Assembly: GCF_051027545.1 (NCBI RefSeq)
Contig: NZ_CP194902.1
Coordinates: 1,860,001-1,924,000, forward strand
Reading direction: 5' to 3'
Origin: Methylocaldum sp002005105
Lineage (GTDB): Bacteria > Pseudomonadota > Gammaproteobacteria > Methylococcales > Methylococcaceae
DNA length: 64,000 nt
The translations under genes and the position numbers were made by a program. Of this stretch, positions 7,196-16,701 are shown piece after piece. The notes beneath the pieces are model-generated. The model saw nothing but the letters and a program-made list of their open reading frames with translations. It did not search any database and was not told where the DNA came from. Position 1 is the stretch's first letter. Each line of letters begins with the position of its first letter.

Positions 7196-9598
7196 ATGAA
7201 ATTGAGTCTGGTTCGGCCCGTTCCGGCCTGGGTGGTGGTGGCCTGGGTGTTGACCGCGTGCGGCGGGGCGGAGGAGCGCAAGGCCGCGCACCTGGCGCGC
7301 GGCCTCCAGTATGTCGAGGCGCAGAATCTGGACAAGGCCAAGGTCGAGTTCAAGAACGTCCTGCAGATCGACCCCAAGGCCGCGAGCCCCTATTTCTACC
7401 TGGGCCGGATCGAAGAAGACCAGAAGCACTGGCGCGAGGCGTTCGCCCTCTATCAAAAGGCGGTCGAACTCGACCCGACCCACCGCGACGCCCAGCTCAA
7501 ACTGGCGAAGTTCTACCTGCTGGCGAAGGACGCCGCGAAAGCCCAGGAACTCCTGGGGCCGGTGGCCGAGGAACGGCCCTCGGACCTCGAAGTGCGGATG
7601 CTGAAGGCGGCGATCGCGAACCTCCAGGGGGACAGCGCGTCGATGCGGGCGCAACTGGAGGCGATCGTGGCGGAGCAGCCGGCCCGGCCCGACCCCTATC
7701 TGGTGCTGGCCCTCCATTGGGCCCAGCAAGGACAGCCGGCCGAAGCGATCGGGGTGCTCGAAACCGGGCTCAAGATCCAGCCGAACCAGCCGGCGCTGCT
7801 GATGGCGCTGGCGAGGCTGCACCAGCAACAGGGCCAGGCGGAGGCGGCGGAAGAGACCCTCAAGGCCCTGATCGCGGCCCAACCCGACCGCCTCGAACAC
7901 CGGGGGCTGCTGACCGAACTTTACCTCAAGCAGCGTCGCTTCGACGCCGCGGAAGCAACGCTCCGCACCGCCCAGAAGGACTTCCCCGAGGACCCGAGAG
8001 CACCGCTGTGGCTCGCCGAGTTTTTCGTGAAGCGCGGCGACGGGGCGCGGGCGGTCAGCGAACTGACCGCGGTCATCGCGGCCCGCCCGACGCTCACCGC
8101 CCTGCGCTTCGGGCTCGCCCAGGTGCACCAACAGCTCGGCGAGGCCGATCAGGCGGAAAGCGTCTACCGCGCCCTGATCGCCGACCACGAAAACCAGCCG
8201 GACGGCTTCAAGGCCATGACGCAGCTGGCGGAGCTTTTGGCGAAGCGCGGGCGGAGCGACGAGGCGCGGGACCTGGTGAAACAGGTGCTGGCGGAAAACC
8301 CCAAAGACCATCCGGCGCTATCGCTTGAAGGCCGGCTGGCGCTGGCGCGGCGGGAAGCCCAGGACGCCATCGCCGCGTTCCGGGCCTTGTTGAAAGATCA
8401 GCCGGAGTCGACCGAGGTGCTGACCCGGCTGGCCCAGGCCTATCTCCTGGACGGCAAGCCCGCCCTGGCCCAGGAACAACTGGACAAGGCGGTGGCCGTG
8501 AACCCTGCGGACTACCGGCTGAGGAAACTGCTGGTCGAATTCCTGGTCGGGCAGAAAAACCCCAGCCTGGCCCTCGACAAGCTCAACGAATTCCTCAAGC
8601 AACAGCCGAAGCACCTCGACGGGCTCAACCTCAAGGCGGACCTGCTGGTGGCGAGCCAGCAGACGGACGCCCTGGAGCCGCTCCTCAAGGAGATCAAGGA
8701 CCGCTTCCCCGATAAAGCCGTCGGGCCGTTCCGCCTGGGCCAACTCTACCAAAGCCGGAAACAGCCCGAGGCGGCGCTGGCGGAATACGAAACGGCGCTT
8801 TCCCGCGCCCAAAACGACTACGAGCCCTTGAAGGCCATCGTCGGGCTCCACCTCGCCGCGCAGCAGCCGGAGAAGGCGCTGGCGCGGATCCGGAAAGCCC
8901 TGAAGGACGATCCGAAGCACCCGACCGCCCACCAGTTACTGGGGCTCTACCATCTGGCGCGGAAACAGGAGACGGAGGCCATCCAAGCCTTTGAGCGGGC
9001 GATCGAGATCCATCCCCAATGGCGGCTGCCGTACCACAACCTTGCCGCGGTCCATGAGCAGAAAAAGGACCTGAAGGGCGCGGCAACGGCCTACCGGCGG
9101 GCACTGGCGGCGGCGCCCGAGGACCGCGCGGCGCGGATGGGACTGGCCAGGGTCCTGGAGCGCAGCAAGGACTGGGCGGGGGCCATGGCGGAATATGAGG
9201 CGATCCTGGCCCGCAACCCGAATGACGCGCTGGCGCGCAACAACCTGGCCGCCCTGCTCAGCCTGGATGCGGCCGACCGCGACAAACTCCAGCGGGCGCT
9301 GGCGTTGGCCCAGCGGTTCGAGACGGCGACCGAGCCCGCGTTCCTCGACACGCTCGGTTGGATTTACCGGCAGTTGGGCGAGTTGACGACGGCGCGGGGG
9401 CTGTTGGAAAAGGCCGTGGCGCAGGCGCCCGAGGTACCCATTTTCCAGTATCACCTCGGCATGGTGTACCTCCAGGCGGGTGATAAGGCCCTGGCCAAGG
9501 AGCGCCTGGAAAAGGCCGTTAGGACCGAAGGCGACTACATCGGTCGCGAGGACGCCCAACGCGCGTTGAGCCAGTTTTCCGGCGATTCGTCCACCTAA
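7196..9598 (+). CDS. prsT: TPR-repeat lipoprotein, PEP-CTERM system PrsT-like
   Basis: An 800-residue protein with a lipoprotein signal (lipobox VLTAC, Cys22), then tandem tetratricopeptide repeats over nearly the whole length (for example ARGLQYVEAQNLDKAKVEF, LGRIEEDQKHWREAFALYQ). The layout matches PrsT, the TPR lipoprotein linked to exosortase A/PEP-CTERM exopolysaccharide loci, and the neighbouring divergent operon supports this. PrsT proteins are generally somewhat longer. No exosortase or PEP-CTERM protein occurs in the window. The start has AGGGAG at a good distance. Like the export operon, its codons are very GC-rich. Confidence 0.72.
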   Translation: MKLSLVRPVPAWVVVAWVLTACGGAEERKAAHLARGLQYVEAQNLDKAKVEFKNVLQIDPKAASPYFYLGRIEEDQKHWREAFALYQKAVELDPTHRDAQLKLAKFYLLAKDAAKAQELLGPVAEERPSDLEVRMLKAAIANLQGDSASMRAQLEAIVAEQPARPDPYLVLALHWAQQGQPAEAIGVLETGLKIQPNQPALLMALARLHQQQGQAEAAEETLKALIAAQPDRLEHRGLLTELYLKQRRFDAAEATLRTAQKDFPEDPRAPLWLAEFFVKRGDGARAVSELTAVIAARPTLTALRFGLAQVHQQLGEADQAESVYRALIADHENQPDGFKAMTQLAELLAKRGRSDEARDLVKQVLAENPKDHPALSLEGRLALARREAQDAIAAFRALLKDQPESTEVLTRLAQAYLLDGKPALAQEQLDKAVAVNPADYRLRKLLVEFLVGQKNPSLALDKLNEFLKQQPKHLDGLNLKADLLVASQQTDALEPLLKEIKDRFPDKAVGPFRLGQLYQSRKQPEAALAEYETALSRAQNDYEPLKAIVGLHLAAQQPEKALARIRKALKDDPKHPTAHQLLGLYHLARKQETEAIQAFERAIEIHPQWRLPYHNLAAVHEQKKDLKGAATAYRRALAAAPEDRAARMGLARVLERSKDWAGAMAEYEAILARNPNDALARNNLAALLSLDAADRDKLQRALALAQRFETATEPAFLDTLGWIYRQLGELTTARGLLEKAVAQAPEVPIFQYHLGMVYLQAGDKALAKERLEKAVRTEGDYIGREDAQRALSQFSGDSST

Positions 9599-9646
9599 GC
9601 GGATGCGCGGGACGGGAAGACTTTCAGGGAACGATCCGTACGTTGC

Positions 9647-11308
9647 TCAGGCCGGCGAAGCCGTCCGCTTGGGCAAGCGCTCCGGACCATGAGCCTCGGA
9701 CTGCGCGGGGGCGTCGCTCTCGGGCGCAATTGCGAAGAGATCCCATTTGAATTTCGTGGCAAAGGAGCGATTGTCTTGTTCGCTCCAGCGAACGATGTGG
9801 CCGCAGCTGTTCGGGGCGCGCGGCGTGCCTGGTGCCGTGCGGTCGGGATCGTCGGTCATCGCGAGATAGACCTCGCAGGATAGAGGATGGACGGAACGCC
9901 ATTGCGGACGGTCCATCGCGGTCGCTCCGACTACATCTGCCGCCAGACGAGTATTCACTAGAACATCGGCCTGGTTCTTGAATACCGCAGATCGAGCTGC
10001 GGCAGCGGTTCGAAAGGAAGAATCGCCCAAGTCCAGAGCCAGCCAGTCGCCGGTCCCATCCTCGTTGAACCGTGCCGCGTACAAGGTTCCCTCGTCCAGC
10101 ATGTCGCCGTTGGCGGTTCGCCGGTGGAACCGAGCCTTGGTGACGAATTTGTAGATGTACTCGTCCGGGTCGTCATCGCTCATGTACCAGACCAGCGGAT
10201 GACCCTCCTTCACCGGTGCCAGCCAGGCGCCGGTATGGGCGAGCCGTCCCATGGCGGTACGTTTCTTGGGCGTGCTTTCAGGATCGAAAGGGTCGATCTC
10301 CAAAATCCAGCCCTGACAGTTTGGTTCGTTGCGATAATCTTCCGTGGCGTCGGCGCCTCTTGCCGAAGCATCGAAGCGGGCGTGCTCGCCGGTGCCGCTG
10401 TCGTCCTCGCTCCACTCACGGCGGACGCCGCCGGTATTGATGCCATAACGCGCATGTTCTCGCGGACGACCGGTTCGGTTGATAAAGTATATGGCCCAGT
10501 TTCTTTCGCAGACCAGATAAGTTCGCCAAGGCGTGAAACTATAGGCGCAATTGACGAAGACTCCGCGGGTTTTGGTTCCGTCCGGGCTGTACTCGGTTTT
10601 CAGCAAGCCGGAACCTCGCGCCGGCCCCGCAATGTCCACCGGCGTGCTGTCGGTGATCCGTCGATTGTATTTGCCGGGTATTACGCTCCATTCACCTGCG
10701 CCGTCTTTTTTGATTTCCATGATAGTCACGCCATAAGCGGCGACTTTTTTCGATATCGGGTCGACCGGACGCTTTCCGCCGATAATCGTGCAGGGATGCA
10801 GCAGCCGCTGGCTAAGATATCGGCGGTTAGCGCAAAGAAGGCCATGAGAGGTCAAGGTGGCGCGGGCCATCGGAAAAAGATACATCCCGTAATGCTCGGA
10901 GCCGATTTGCTGCTCCGGTTCGTCGCCGGGAGCGGGTTTGGCGTTGATTGCGTAATGGCTGCCTGCTAGCGGTGGACTCCAGAGAATGAGCTGCTTTTCG
11001 GCGTGTTCGGCCGATGTTGTGGCGGTAGCGGTTCGTATTACCGGTGTCGCATTGAATACCGACGGATTGATGCGAAGGGACGGCTGTTCTCCGGGTTTTG
11101 ACGCTGGGATTGCCAAGAGCGCGTTGAATGTGCCTGATTGCTCCAAAAGGCCGGATGAGAGGGCACGCGCCGTGCCACCTCTTAAAACCATGCTCTGAAT
11201 CGGGCGCTTTGCCGAAATCGATCGGAAGGTGGGATTACCAGATCGGTAATTTGATGGCTTACCGCCGGCGCTTTCCCGCTGAATGTGAGATTGTCGGTCG
11301 CTCATCAT
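9647..11308 (-). pseudogene. PhoX-family phosphatase relative, truncated and motif-poor
   Basis: The 553-residue frame is recognisable as a PhoX (DUF839) protein by stretches such as YNRRITDSTPVDIAGPA, FVNCAYSFTPWRTYLVCE, GWILEIDPFDPESTPKKRTA and DEYIYKFV. PhoX enzymes are calcium/iron-dependent periplasmic alkaline phosphatases, usually 100 or more residues longer. Here the frame stops soon after KFKWDLFAIAP and the convergent TPR gene begins 48 bases on, so the C-terminal part is absent. Motifs normally NHEY, CEEN and HEGA read NRRY, CERN and HTGA. The N terminus lacks a clear Tat motif. It is probably a decaying or non-catalytic copy; a divergent intact subfamily is the alternative. Confidence 0.6.
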
Positions 11309-11833
11309 TACACTGCTCGTAGCTTTAGCCCAACCAGATGCTTGAGAGCGTGACGATAGGCGAGCACTGTTACATATCGTTGACGATTAATTTACGGTGT
11401 CATTACTAAATGATGACAAGCCGTTGGATTGGTAGAGTCCATGGAGAGAAATGGGACGCGCAATAGCGCACCCGGCAAGGTGACAAATCGGCAGGGCGAG
11501 GCGCAACGCGGCGAGCGGGCAGGCCAGGGACGGGCTGCCCCGGACTCGCGAGCGAAGCGGGACAGCGTAGCGTGGCGAGGTCGATTTACTCGCCTCTTCC
11601 TTGAGGCTCGTCCTCCGGGTCGTGCTTCGCACGTTCCGATTTGCTCCCGGCAAATTGGTGCACGGCTTGGCCGCCCATAGGGGCGAACCACAGAGATGTG
11701 GTGAGTGAGAAACAGGGATGTTTTTCATCCGCATTTCGAGCCCTTGAGCAAAGCCGGTATGGCGACGCGCGGCAGTTTGAAGACAGCTTCCAGATCAACA
11801 GCTACGATTTTTTTTGGTTTGAGTATTTAACGA
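11309..11833. repeat. Gene-free region with mosaic dispersed repeats
   Basis: About 11480-11588 is close to the reverse complement of 1904-2010, and 11597-11657 is close to the reverse complement of 2017-2078, but the two modules are in swapped order here. At about 11724-11791 there is a partial copy of the left end of the MITE-like element at 6782. No gene is supported. The downstream CNNM gene starts right after a T-rich stretch. Confidence 0.65.
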
Positions 11834-13153
11834 ATGGCTTTTGAATTCGGTTTGATTTTATTGTTGATTTTCTTGAATGGCATATTCGCGATGTCGGAAA
11901 TGGCCATTGTGTCCGCCCGCAGGGTGCGCTTGCAGCAGTTGGCGGAGGGCGGGAGCGGCGGGGCGGCCAAGGCCCTGGAACTGGCCGAGCAACCGACCCG
12001 GTTCCTGTCGACCATCCAGGTCGGCATCACCTCCATCGGCATTCTGAGCGGCGCCTTGGGCGAGGACGCCATTGCCGAGCCGCTGTTACCCTACCTTGAG
12101 CAAATTCCGCAGCTCGCGCCTTATGCGGAGGAACTGGCGCTGGCGGTCACCGTGGTCGTCATCACCTATCTCTCCCTGATCGTCGGAGAACTGGTGCCGA
12201 AACGCCTCGCCCTCAATTTCCCCGAGTACATCGCCGCGTGGATCGCCAGGCCCATGCACGGGCTGTCCCTGGTGTTGCTGCCGGCCGTGAAACTGCTCAG
12301 CCTCTCCACGGAACTGGTGTTGTGGCTGCTGCGGATCAAACCGAAAAAGGAGCCCACGGTCACCGAGGAAGAAATCAAGATCTTGCTGGAGCAGGGTACC
12401 GAGGAAGGGGTTTTCGAAGAAGCGGAGCAACAATTCATGGAAAACATCCTCCGCCTGGGTGACCGCAAGGTGGGTGCCATCATGACCCCGCGCAAGGACA
12501 TCGTCTGTCTCGATCTCCAGAAGCCCTTCGAGGAAAACCGCAGGCGCATCCTGGAACACACCCACTGGGTTTTGCCCTTGTGCAACGACGGTCTGGACAA
12601 CATCGTCGGCTTCGTGAAAACCAAGGACCTGTTGGATCGTGTGCTTCAGGGGGATCGGCCGGACTTGCGCGCCATCGCGGTCAACGAGCTGTTCGTGCCG
12701 GATTCCCTGACACTCATGGAATTGCTGGAAGAGTTCAGGAAATCCCATCTCCACACGGCGCTGGTGGTGGATGAATACGGCGAAATCGATGGACTGGTGG
12801 CCCTTGGCGATGTTTTAGAGGCTATCGTCGGCGATTTGCCCGCCGGGGGGCGGGCGGACCGACCGGACATCGTCCGCCGGGACGACGGTTCCTGGCTGAT
12901 CGACGGCATGGTGGACATCGACCGTCTGAAGGAACTGTTCGATCTGGACGAATTGCCGGAGGAACGCGACGGACGCTTCAACACCGTAGGCGGTTTCGTC
13001 ATGCTGCGACTTGGCCGGGTGCCCAAGGCCACCGACTGTTTCGAATTCGAGGACTTGCGGCTCGAAGTCGTCGACATGGACGGCAACCGGGTGGACAAGA
13101 TACTGGTCTCGCAACTGCATGAACCCAGATCCCTATCCGCACATCAACCCTGA
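11834..13153 (+). CDS. CNNM/CorC-HlyC family transporter (hemolysin-like, CBS domains)
   Basis: A 439-residue inner-membrane protein. The N-terminal DUF21/CNNM part (1-180) has hydrophobic segments (FGLILLLIFLNGIFAMSEMAIVS, ELALAVTVVVITYLSLIVGELVPKR). Two CBS domains follow (about 200-330; VGAIMTPRKDIVCL, LHTALVVDEYGEIDGLV), then a CorC_HlyC domain (about 350-430; GSWLIDGMVDIDRL, NTVGGFVMLRLGRVPK). Members are linked to Mg/Co efflux and to polyamine or sodium export; the older name hemolysin is misleading. The GELVPK motif of the CNNM core is intact. The start at 11834 begins immediately with the first helix. Confidence 0.9.
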   Translation: MAFEFGLILLLIFLNGIFAMSEMAIVSARRVRLQQLAEGGSGGAAKALELAEQPTRFLSTIQVGITSIGILSGALGEDAIAEPLLPYLEQIPQLAPYAEELALAVTVVVITYLSLIVGELVPKRLALNFPEYIAAWIARPMHGLSLVLLPAVKLLSLSTELVLWLLRIKPKKEPTVTEEEIKILLEQGTEEGVFEEAEQQFMENILRLGDRKVGAIMTPRKDIVCLDLQKPFEENRRRILEHTHWVLPLCNDGLDNIVGFVKTKDLLDRVLQGDRPDLRAIAVNELFVPDSLTLMELLEEFRKSHLHTALVVDEYGEIDGLVALGDVLEAIVGDLPAGGRADRPDIVRRDDGSWLIDGMVDIDRLKELFDLDELPEERDGRFNTVGGFVMLRLGRVPKATDCFEFEDLRLEVVDMDGNRVDKILVSQLHEPRSLSAHQP

Positions 13154-13237
13154 GCGTGTGTTCGTGAAGTGCTGCGCGGCCGCCAGACTTTGGCATACTC
13201 ACTCGGCCCTCGTCCAGAACGCCGACAAAAACAGCCC

Positions 13238-13576
13238 ATGCACTTCACCATCAAGGTCTTGATATCCGCCCTCCTGATCGCGGCCATTTCCGAGACGGCG
13301 AAACGGAGTAGTCTAGTTGCCGCCCTCATTGCTTCCCTGCCCGTCACGTCGATCCTGGCCCTCATCTGGCTCTATGTCGACACCGGGGATACCGAGCTGA
13401 TAACCGAGCTTTCGCGGCAAATCGTCTGGCTGGTGCTGCCTTCGCTGGCCTTCTTCTGGATCTTGCCTCTGCTGCTGGAATGCGCGCTGAATTTCTGGCT
13501 CGCACTGGGTCTTGCGGCGATAACGACCAGCGTGTGTTATGGCTTGGCGTTATTGCTGCGGAGCCTTTTTCAATAG
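13238..13576 (+). CDS. DUF3147-family small membrane protein
   Basis: A 112-residue protein with four hydrophobic segments (VLISALLIAAISETAKR, LVAALIASLPVTSILALIWLY, LVLPSLAFFWILPLLLECAL, LALGLAAITTSVCYGLALLL). It matches the DUF3147 pattern, whose function is unknown. The ATG at 13238 directly starts the first helix; a longer frame to 13169 adds an unlikely basic leader. It follows the CNNM gene by 84 bases on the same strand and may share its transcript. Confidence 0.75.
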   Translation: MHFTIKVLISALLIAAISETAKRSSLVAALIASLPVTSILALIWLYVDTGDTELITELSRQIVWLVLPSLAFFWILPLLLECALNFWLALGLAAITTSVCYGLALLLRSLFQ

Positions 13577-13659
13577 GCGTGGTTTATGAGCTGAAAGGCC
13601 AGGCCGCGATTTTTGTCCATATTGGCGAGACGATCGAGCTCAATCCTTCGCCGAACGGT

Positions 13660-15012
13660 TCATCCTAACTTACGATACAGCGTGCTCCGGTCCACGCCCA
13701 GAATGCGCGCGGCCTGGATCTTGTTGCCGCCGGTCGCATCCAGCACGTGCCGAATGTAGGCCCGTTGCACGTCCTCCAGGGTCCAGCCGCGGGCCAGGGC
13801 GTCGTGCAGGAAATGATCGTTTCCCGGCAGACGCGACGCCTGCGCCAGATCCTCGAGCAGCAGAGTGTCGTGTTCCGCCAGGGCGATGGCCCGCTCCAGG
13901 GTGTTGGCGAGTTCCCGCACGTTGCCGGGCCAGCGGTAGGCGCGGATCCAACGCAGGGCATCTACCGACACCGCCGGCGAGGGCTTCCGGAGGCGCAAGC
14001 CGATCCGCCGAATGAGGACATCCACCAGGTCGTCGATATCCTCCGTCCGTTCCCGCAAAGGCGGTATCTCCAGCCGGATCACATTGATGCGATGATAAAG
14101 ATCGGCCCGGAACAGCCGCTCATTGACCCGCTGTTCCAGCGGCTGATTGGTGGCGGCAATCAGCCGCACGTCCACCACGGTTTCCCGTGTGTGGCCGAGA
14201 GGACGGATCGTTCCCGCTTCCAGCGCCTGTAGCAGTTTAGGCTGCACCTCCAGTGGCAGTTCGGCGATCTCGTCCAGGAACAAGGTGCCGCCGTTGGCCT
14301 GGGCAAACAGACCGGGCCGATCCTGGCGGGCGTCGGTGTAGGCGCCCTTGCGCGCGCCGAACAACTCGCTTTCCACCAGGGTCTGCGGCAGCGCAGCGCA
14401 ATTGACGGACATGAACGGGCCTGTCCGGCGCGGGCTCAGTTCGTGAATCCAGCGGGCAATGGCGCTTTTGCCGGTGCCGCTCTCGCCCGCCAACAACACG
14501 GTCGAGGTCACGGCCGCCGCCCGTTTCGCCAGCTTCAATACTTGTTGCATCCGAGGGCTCCGGGCGGTGAAGCCGAGTTCGCCCGTCTCCGTAACCGTAT
14601 CCGGCGCACCCACCCGCACCGCCGTCCGGCGCATCTGCCGGTCGCGCAAGGCCCGTTCCACGGAGGCGTAGAGCTCCTCGATGCGGAACGGCTTGGCCAG
14701 GAAGTCACAGGCGCCGGCCCGAACGCTCTGCATGGCCAGATCGATGCTGCCGAAAGCGGTCATCAACAGCACCAACTGATCGGGACGCTTCTCATGAATC
14801 GCAGCCATGAGGTCCAGGCCGCGCATGCCGGGCATTTCCACGTCGGTGATCACCAGGTCGAAGGGTTCTTCGGCGAGGGCGTCCAAGGCCTGGCCGGCAT
14901 CGGTCACGCCGAGCGCCGAGTATCGGGCCTGCTTCAACATCTCCACCAGAAAGTCCACGACGCCGGAATCGTCGTCCACGACCAGCAGACGCCGATTCCG
15001 ATCGGATTTCAT
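13660..15012 (-). CDS. NtrC-family sigma-54-type response regulator
   Basis: A 450-residue three-domain regulator. Receiver domain 8-120 with phospho-acceptor Asp57 (VITDVEMPG). AAA+ domain with Walker A GESGTGKS (176-183) and Walker B LFLDEIAEL (Asp247-Glu248). The loop that contacts sigma-54 in this family, usually GAFTGA, reads GAYTDA (223-228). A Fis-type HTH ends the protein (NKIQAARILGVDRSTLYRKL). The start codon overlaps the kinase gene by four bases, so the pair is co-translated. It is divergent from a metal-efflux operon that has a -24/-12 promoter, its most likely target. Confidence 0.93.
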   Translation of the reverse strand: MKSDRNRRLLVVDDDSGVVDFLVEMLKQARYSALGVTDAGQALDALAEEPFDLVITDVEMPGMRGLDLMAAIHEKRPDQLVLLMTAFGSIDLAMQSVRAGACDFLAKPFRIEELYASVERALRDRQMRRTAVRVGAPDTVTETGELGFTARSPRMQQVLKLAKRAAAVTSTVLLAGESGTGKSAIARWIHELSPRRTGPFMSVNCAALPQTLVESELFGARKGAYTDARQDRPGLFAQANGGTLFLDEIAELPLEVQPKLLQALEAGTIRPLGHTRETVVDVRLIAATNQPLEQRVNERLFRADLYHRINVIRLEIPPLRERTEDIDDLVDVLIRRIGLRLRKPSPAVSVDALRWIRAYRWPGNVRELANTLERAIALAEHDTLLLEDLAQASRLPGNDHFLHDALARGWTLEDVQRAYIRHVLDATGGNKIQAARILGVDRSTLYRKLG

Positions 15013-16502
15013 ACTGCCTCCTTAAGACGAGATGGCCCGTTCAAGGGCAAATGGACGGTGAAGCGGCTGCCCTTATCCATTTTGGATTCGGCGGCGATCG
15101 TGCCGTCATGCTCCGTGACGATCGTCTTTACCACCGCTAGCCCGAGACCCGTGCCGCCCCGGCCGCCGCGGGTGGTGAAAAAAGGCTCGAACAGGCGCGG
15201 CAGGTGCTCCGGTGCAATGCCGCTGCCTGTATCTGCCACGATCAGCCGTAGCGCCGGAACTTCGGTATCGTTGGTTACCATGGCGCTTTCCCGCAAATCG
15301 ACGGTTATCACGCCCCCGTCTTCGGTCGCCGCCAATGCATTGCCGACCAGATTCAAGATGATCTGCTGCACGCCGTCGGCATTGACGCGGGCGGGCGGCA
15401 GGAGATCGGGGTGCTCGAACTTCAGCTCGATACGGCGGCGGCCCGCTTCATGCCGCAGCAGGTCGAGCACGTCGCCTATTACGGAGGCTACATCGATGCG
15501 CACGAAGTTTGGTGGTCGGCGGCGGGCGAACTCCAGCAGCCGTTGCACGATGCGGGTGATGCGGTCGGTCTGCGCGACCAGAATGTCCGCGAGGCGTCGC
15601 ACTTCCTCGGGACGGTCGGCACACGCGGCCAGGGCTCTGGCCCGGCCGTTGACGACTTGAAGCGGCGAGCCGATCTCATGGGCGAGCCCCGCCGACAACT
15701 GGCCGATGGTGATCAGCTTGTCGGCTTCCTGGAGGGCGCGTTGCAGTTGGCGCCGCTTTTCCGTCTCGGTATCCAGCCGGCGGTGAGCCATCGAGAGTTC
15801 CGTCACCATGCGGTTGAATTCCTCGGCCACGGCGGACAATTCGTCGCGACGGTCGATCGGCAGGGGATCGGGCGGATCGTTCCCACCCCGGAACCGGCGC
15901 ATGGCGTCCCCGAGCCTTCGCAGCGGACCGGAGATGTAGACCCGGCCCAGTGCCAAACAGAGCAGAGAGGTCGAAGCGACGAACGAGGCGAGGGAAATCA
16001 GGATATCCCGCTCCGTGCGGCGCAGATCGCGGCGGAGTTCCTCCAATGAACGCACCACCGCCAGGCTGCCGTGGGCGGCAGTTTCTTTTTCGGAAAACGG
16101 GAGTGACAACGCGATGAATTCGGGATCGGCATCCGGGTAATACAACAATCGCGACGCCCCCCCGAGGGCGGCACCGTGCAAGGCGGCTTCCAGCGGCGCG
16201 GCCCAAGGCAGGGATTCCGCGTCGGAGCGGACCACGCGGCCGTCACGGATATACACGCGCACATCCACGGAAGGATCGATGCGCTCGAGTTGACGGAGCA
16301 GTTCCCGCACGTCTTCGAGCTGCCGGTCGCGCAGGGCATTTTCCACGGCCACTTGCAGACCATAAGCCAGAAGGCGCGTTTCCCGCTCCAGGGCGGTGTG
16401 CAGATCGTTGCGTTCGGTCTGCACGTGAATGACGCCGTAGGCGCCGAATACGGCCATGCTCAGAGCGAGCAGGGACAGGCTGAGTTTGGTGACGATACGC
16501 AA
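15009..16502 (-). CDS. Membrane sensor histidine kinase, partner of the NtrC-type regulator
   Basis: A 497-residue kinase. Two membrane helices (about 5-26 and 168-190) flank a periplasmic sensor region of about 140 residues, followed by a HAMP domain (LRRLGDAMRRFR). The dimerisation/phospho-acceptor helix has His275 (LAHEIGSPLQVV); the ATPase part has the N box (QQIILNLVGNALAA), G1 (DTGSGI), F box (FEPFFTT) and G2 (GGTGLGLAVV). The sensor segment has no obvious His- or Met-rich metal site. The adjacent efflux operon suggests it senses a periplasmic metal, as ZraS-type and CzcS-type kinases do; this is inference. Confidence 0.93.
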   Translation of the reverse strand: MRIVTKLSLSLLALSMAVFGAYGVIHVQTERNDLHTALERETRLLAYGLQVAVENALRDRQLEDVRELLRQLERIDPSVDVRVYIRDGRVVRSDAESLPWAAPLEAALHGAALGGASRLLYYPDADPEFIALSLPFSEKETAAHGSLAVVRSLEELRRDLRRTERDILISLASFVASTSLLCLALGRVYISGPLRRLGDAMRRFRGGNDPPDPLPIDRRDELSAVAEEFNRMVTELSMAHRRLDTETEKRRQLQRALQEADKLITIGQLSAGLAHEIGSPLQVVNGRARALAACADRPEEVRRLADILVAQTDRITRIVQRLLEFARRRPPNFVRIDVASVIGDVLDLLRHEAGRRRIELKFEHPDLLPPARVNADGVQQIILNLVGNALAATEDGGVITVDLRESAMVTNDTEVPALRLIVADTGSGIAPEHLPRLFEPFFTTRGGRGGTGLGLAVVKTIVTEHDGTIAAESKMDKGSRFTVHLPLNGPSRLKEAV

Positions 16503-16648
16503 GGTTCGACTTCGATCCCCAAAGAGATTCTTGACTGCTGCGTTAGTCTACAGGGATGCCGCAAAATGCAACAGTATCTTTCGCCATACAAAGTATCCAG
16601 CCATCCCGTTCGCCTGCGCTGGCGGGCGTTCCACGGAGGTGCGCGGAA

Positions 16649-16664
16649 TTGGCACTTCTTTTGT
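16649..16664 (+). promoter_or_regulatory. Sigma-54 (-24/-12) promoter of the RND efflux operon
   Basis: TTGGCAC (16649-16655), five bases, then TTGT (16661-16664) fits the consensus TTGGCAC-N5-TTGC with one change at the -12 element. GG-to-G spacing is correct. Transcription would start near 16675, about 27 bases before the adaptor gene at 16702. The neighbouring divergent gene pair encodes an NtrC-type activator, which supports the call. No clear activator-binding dyad was found upstream by eye. Confidence 0.72.
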
Positions 16665-16701
16665 TTAAGGCTAGGGATGACTTCCCTGACCTTGAATCCT
16701 C

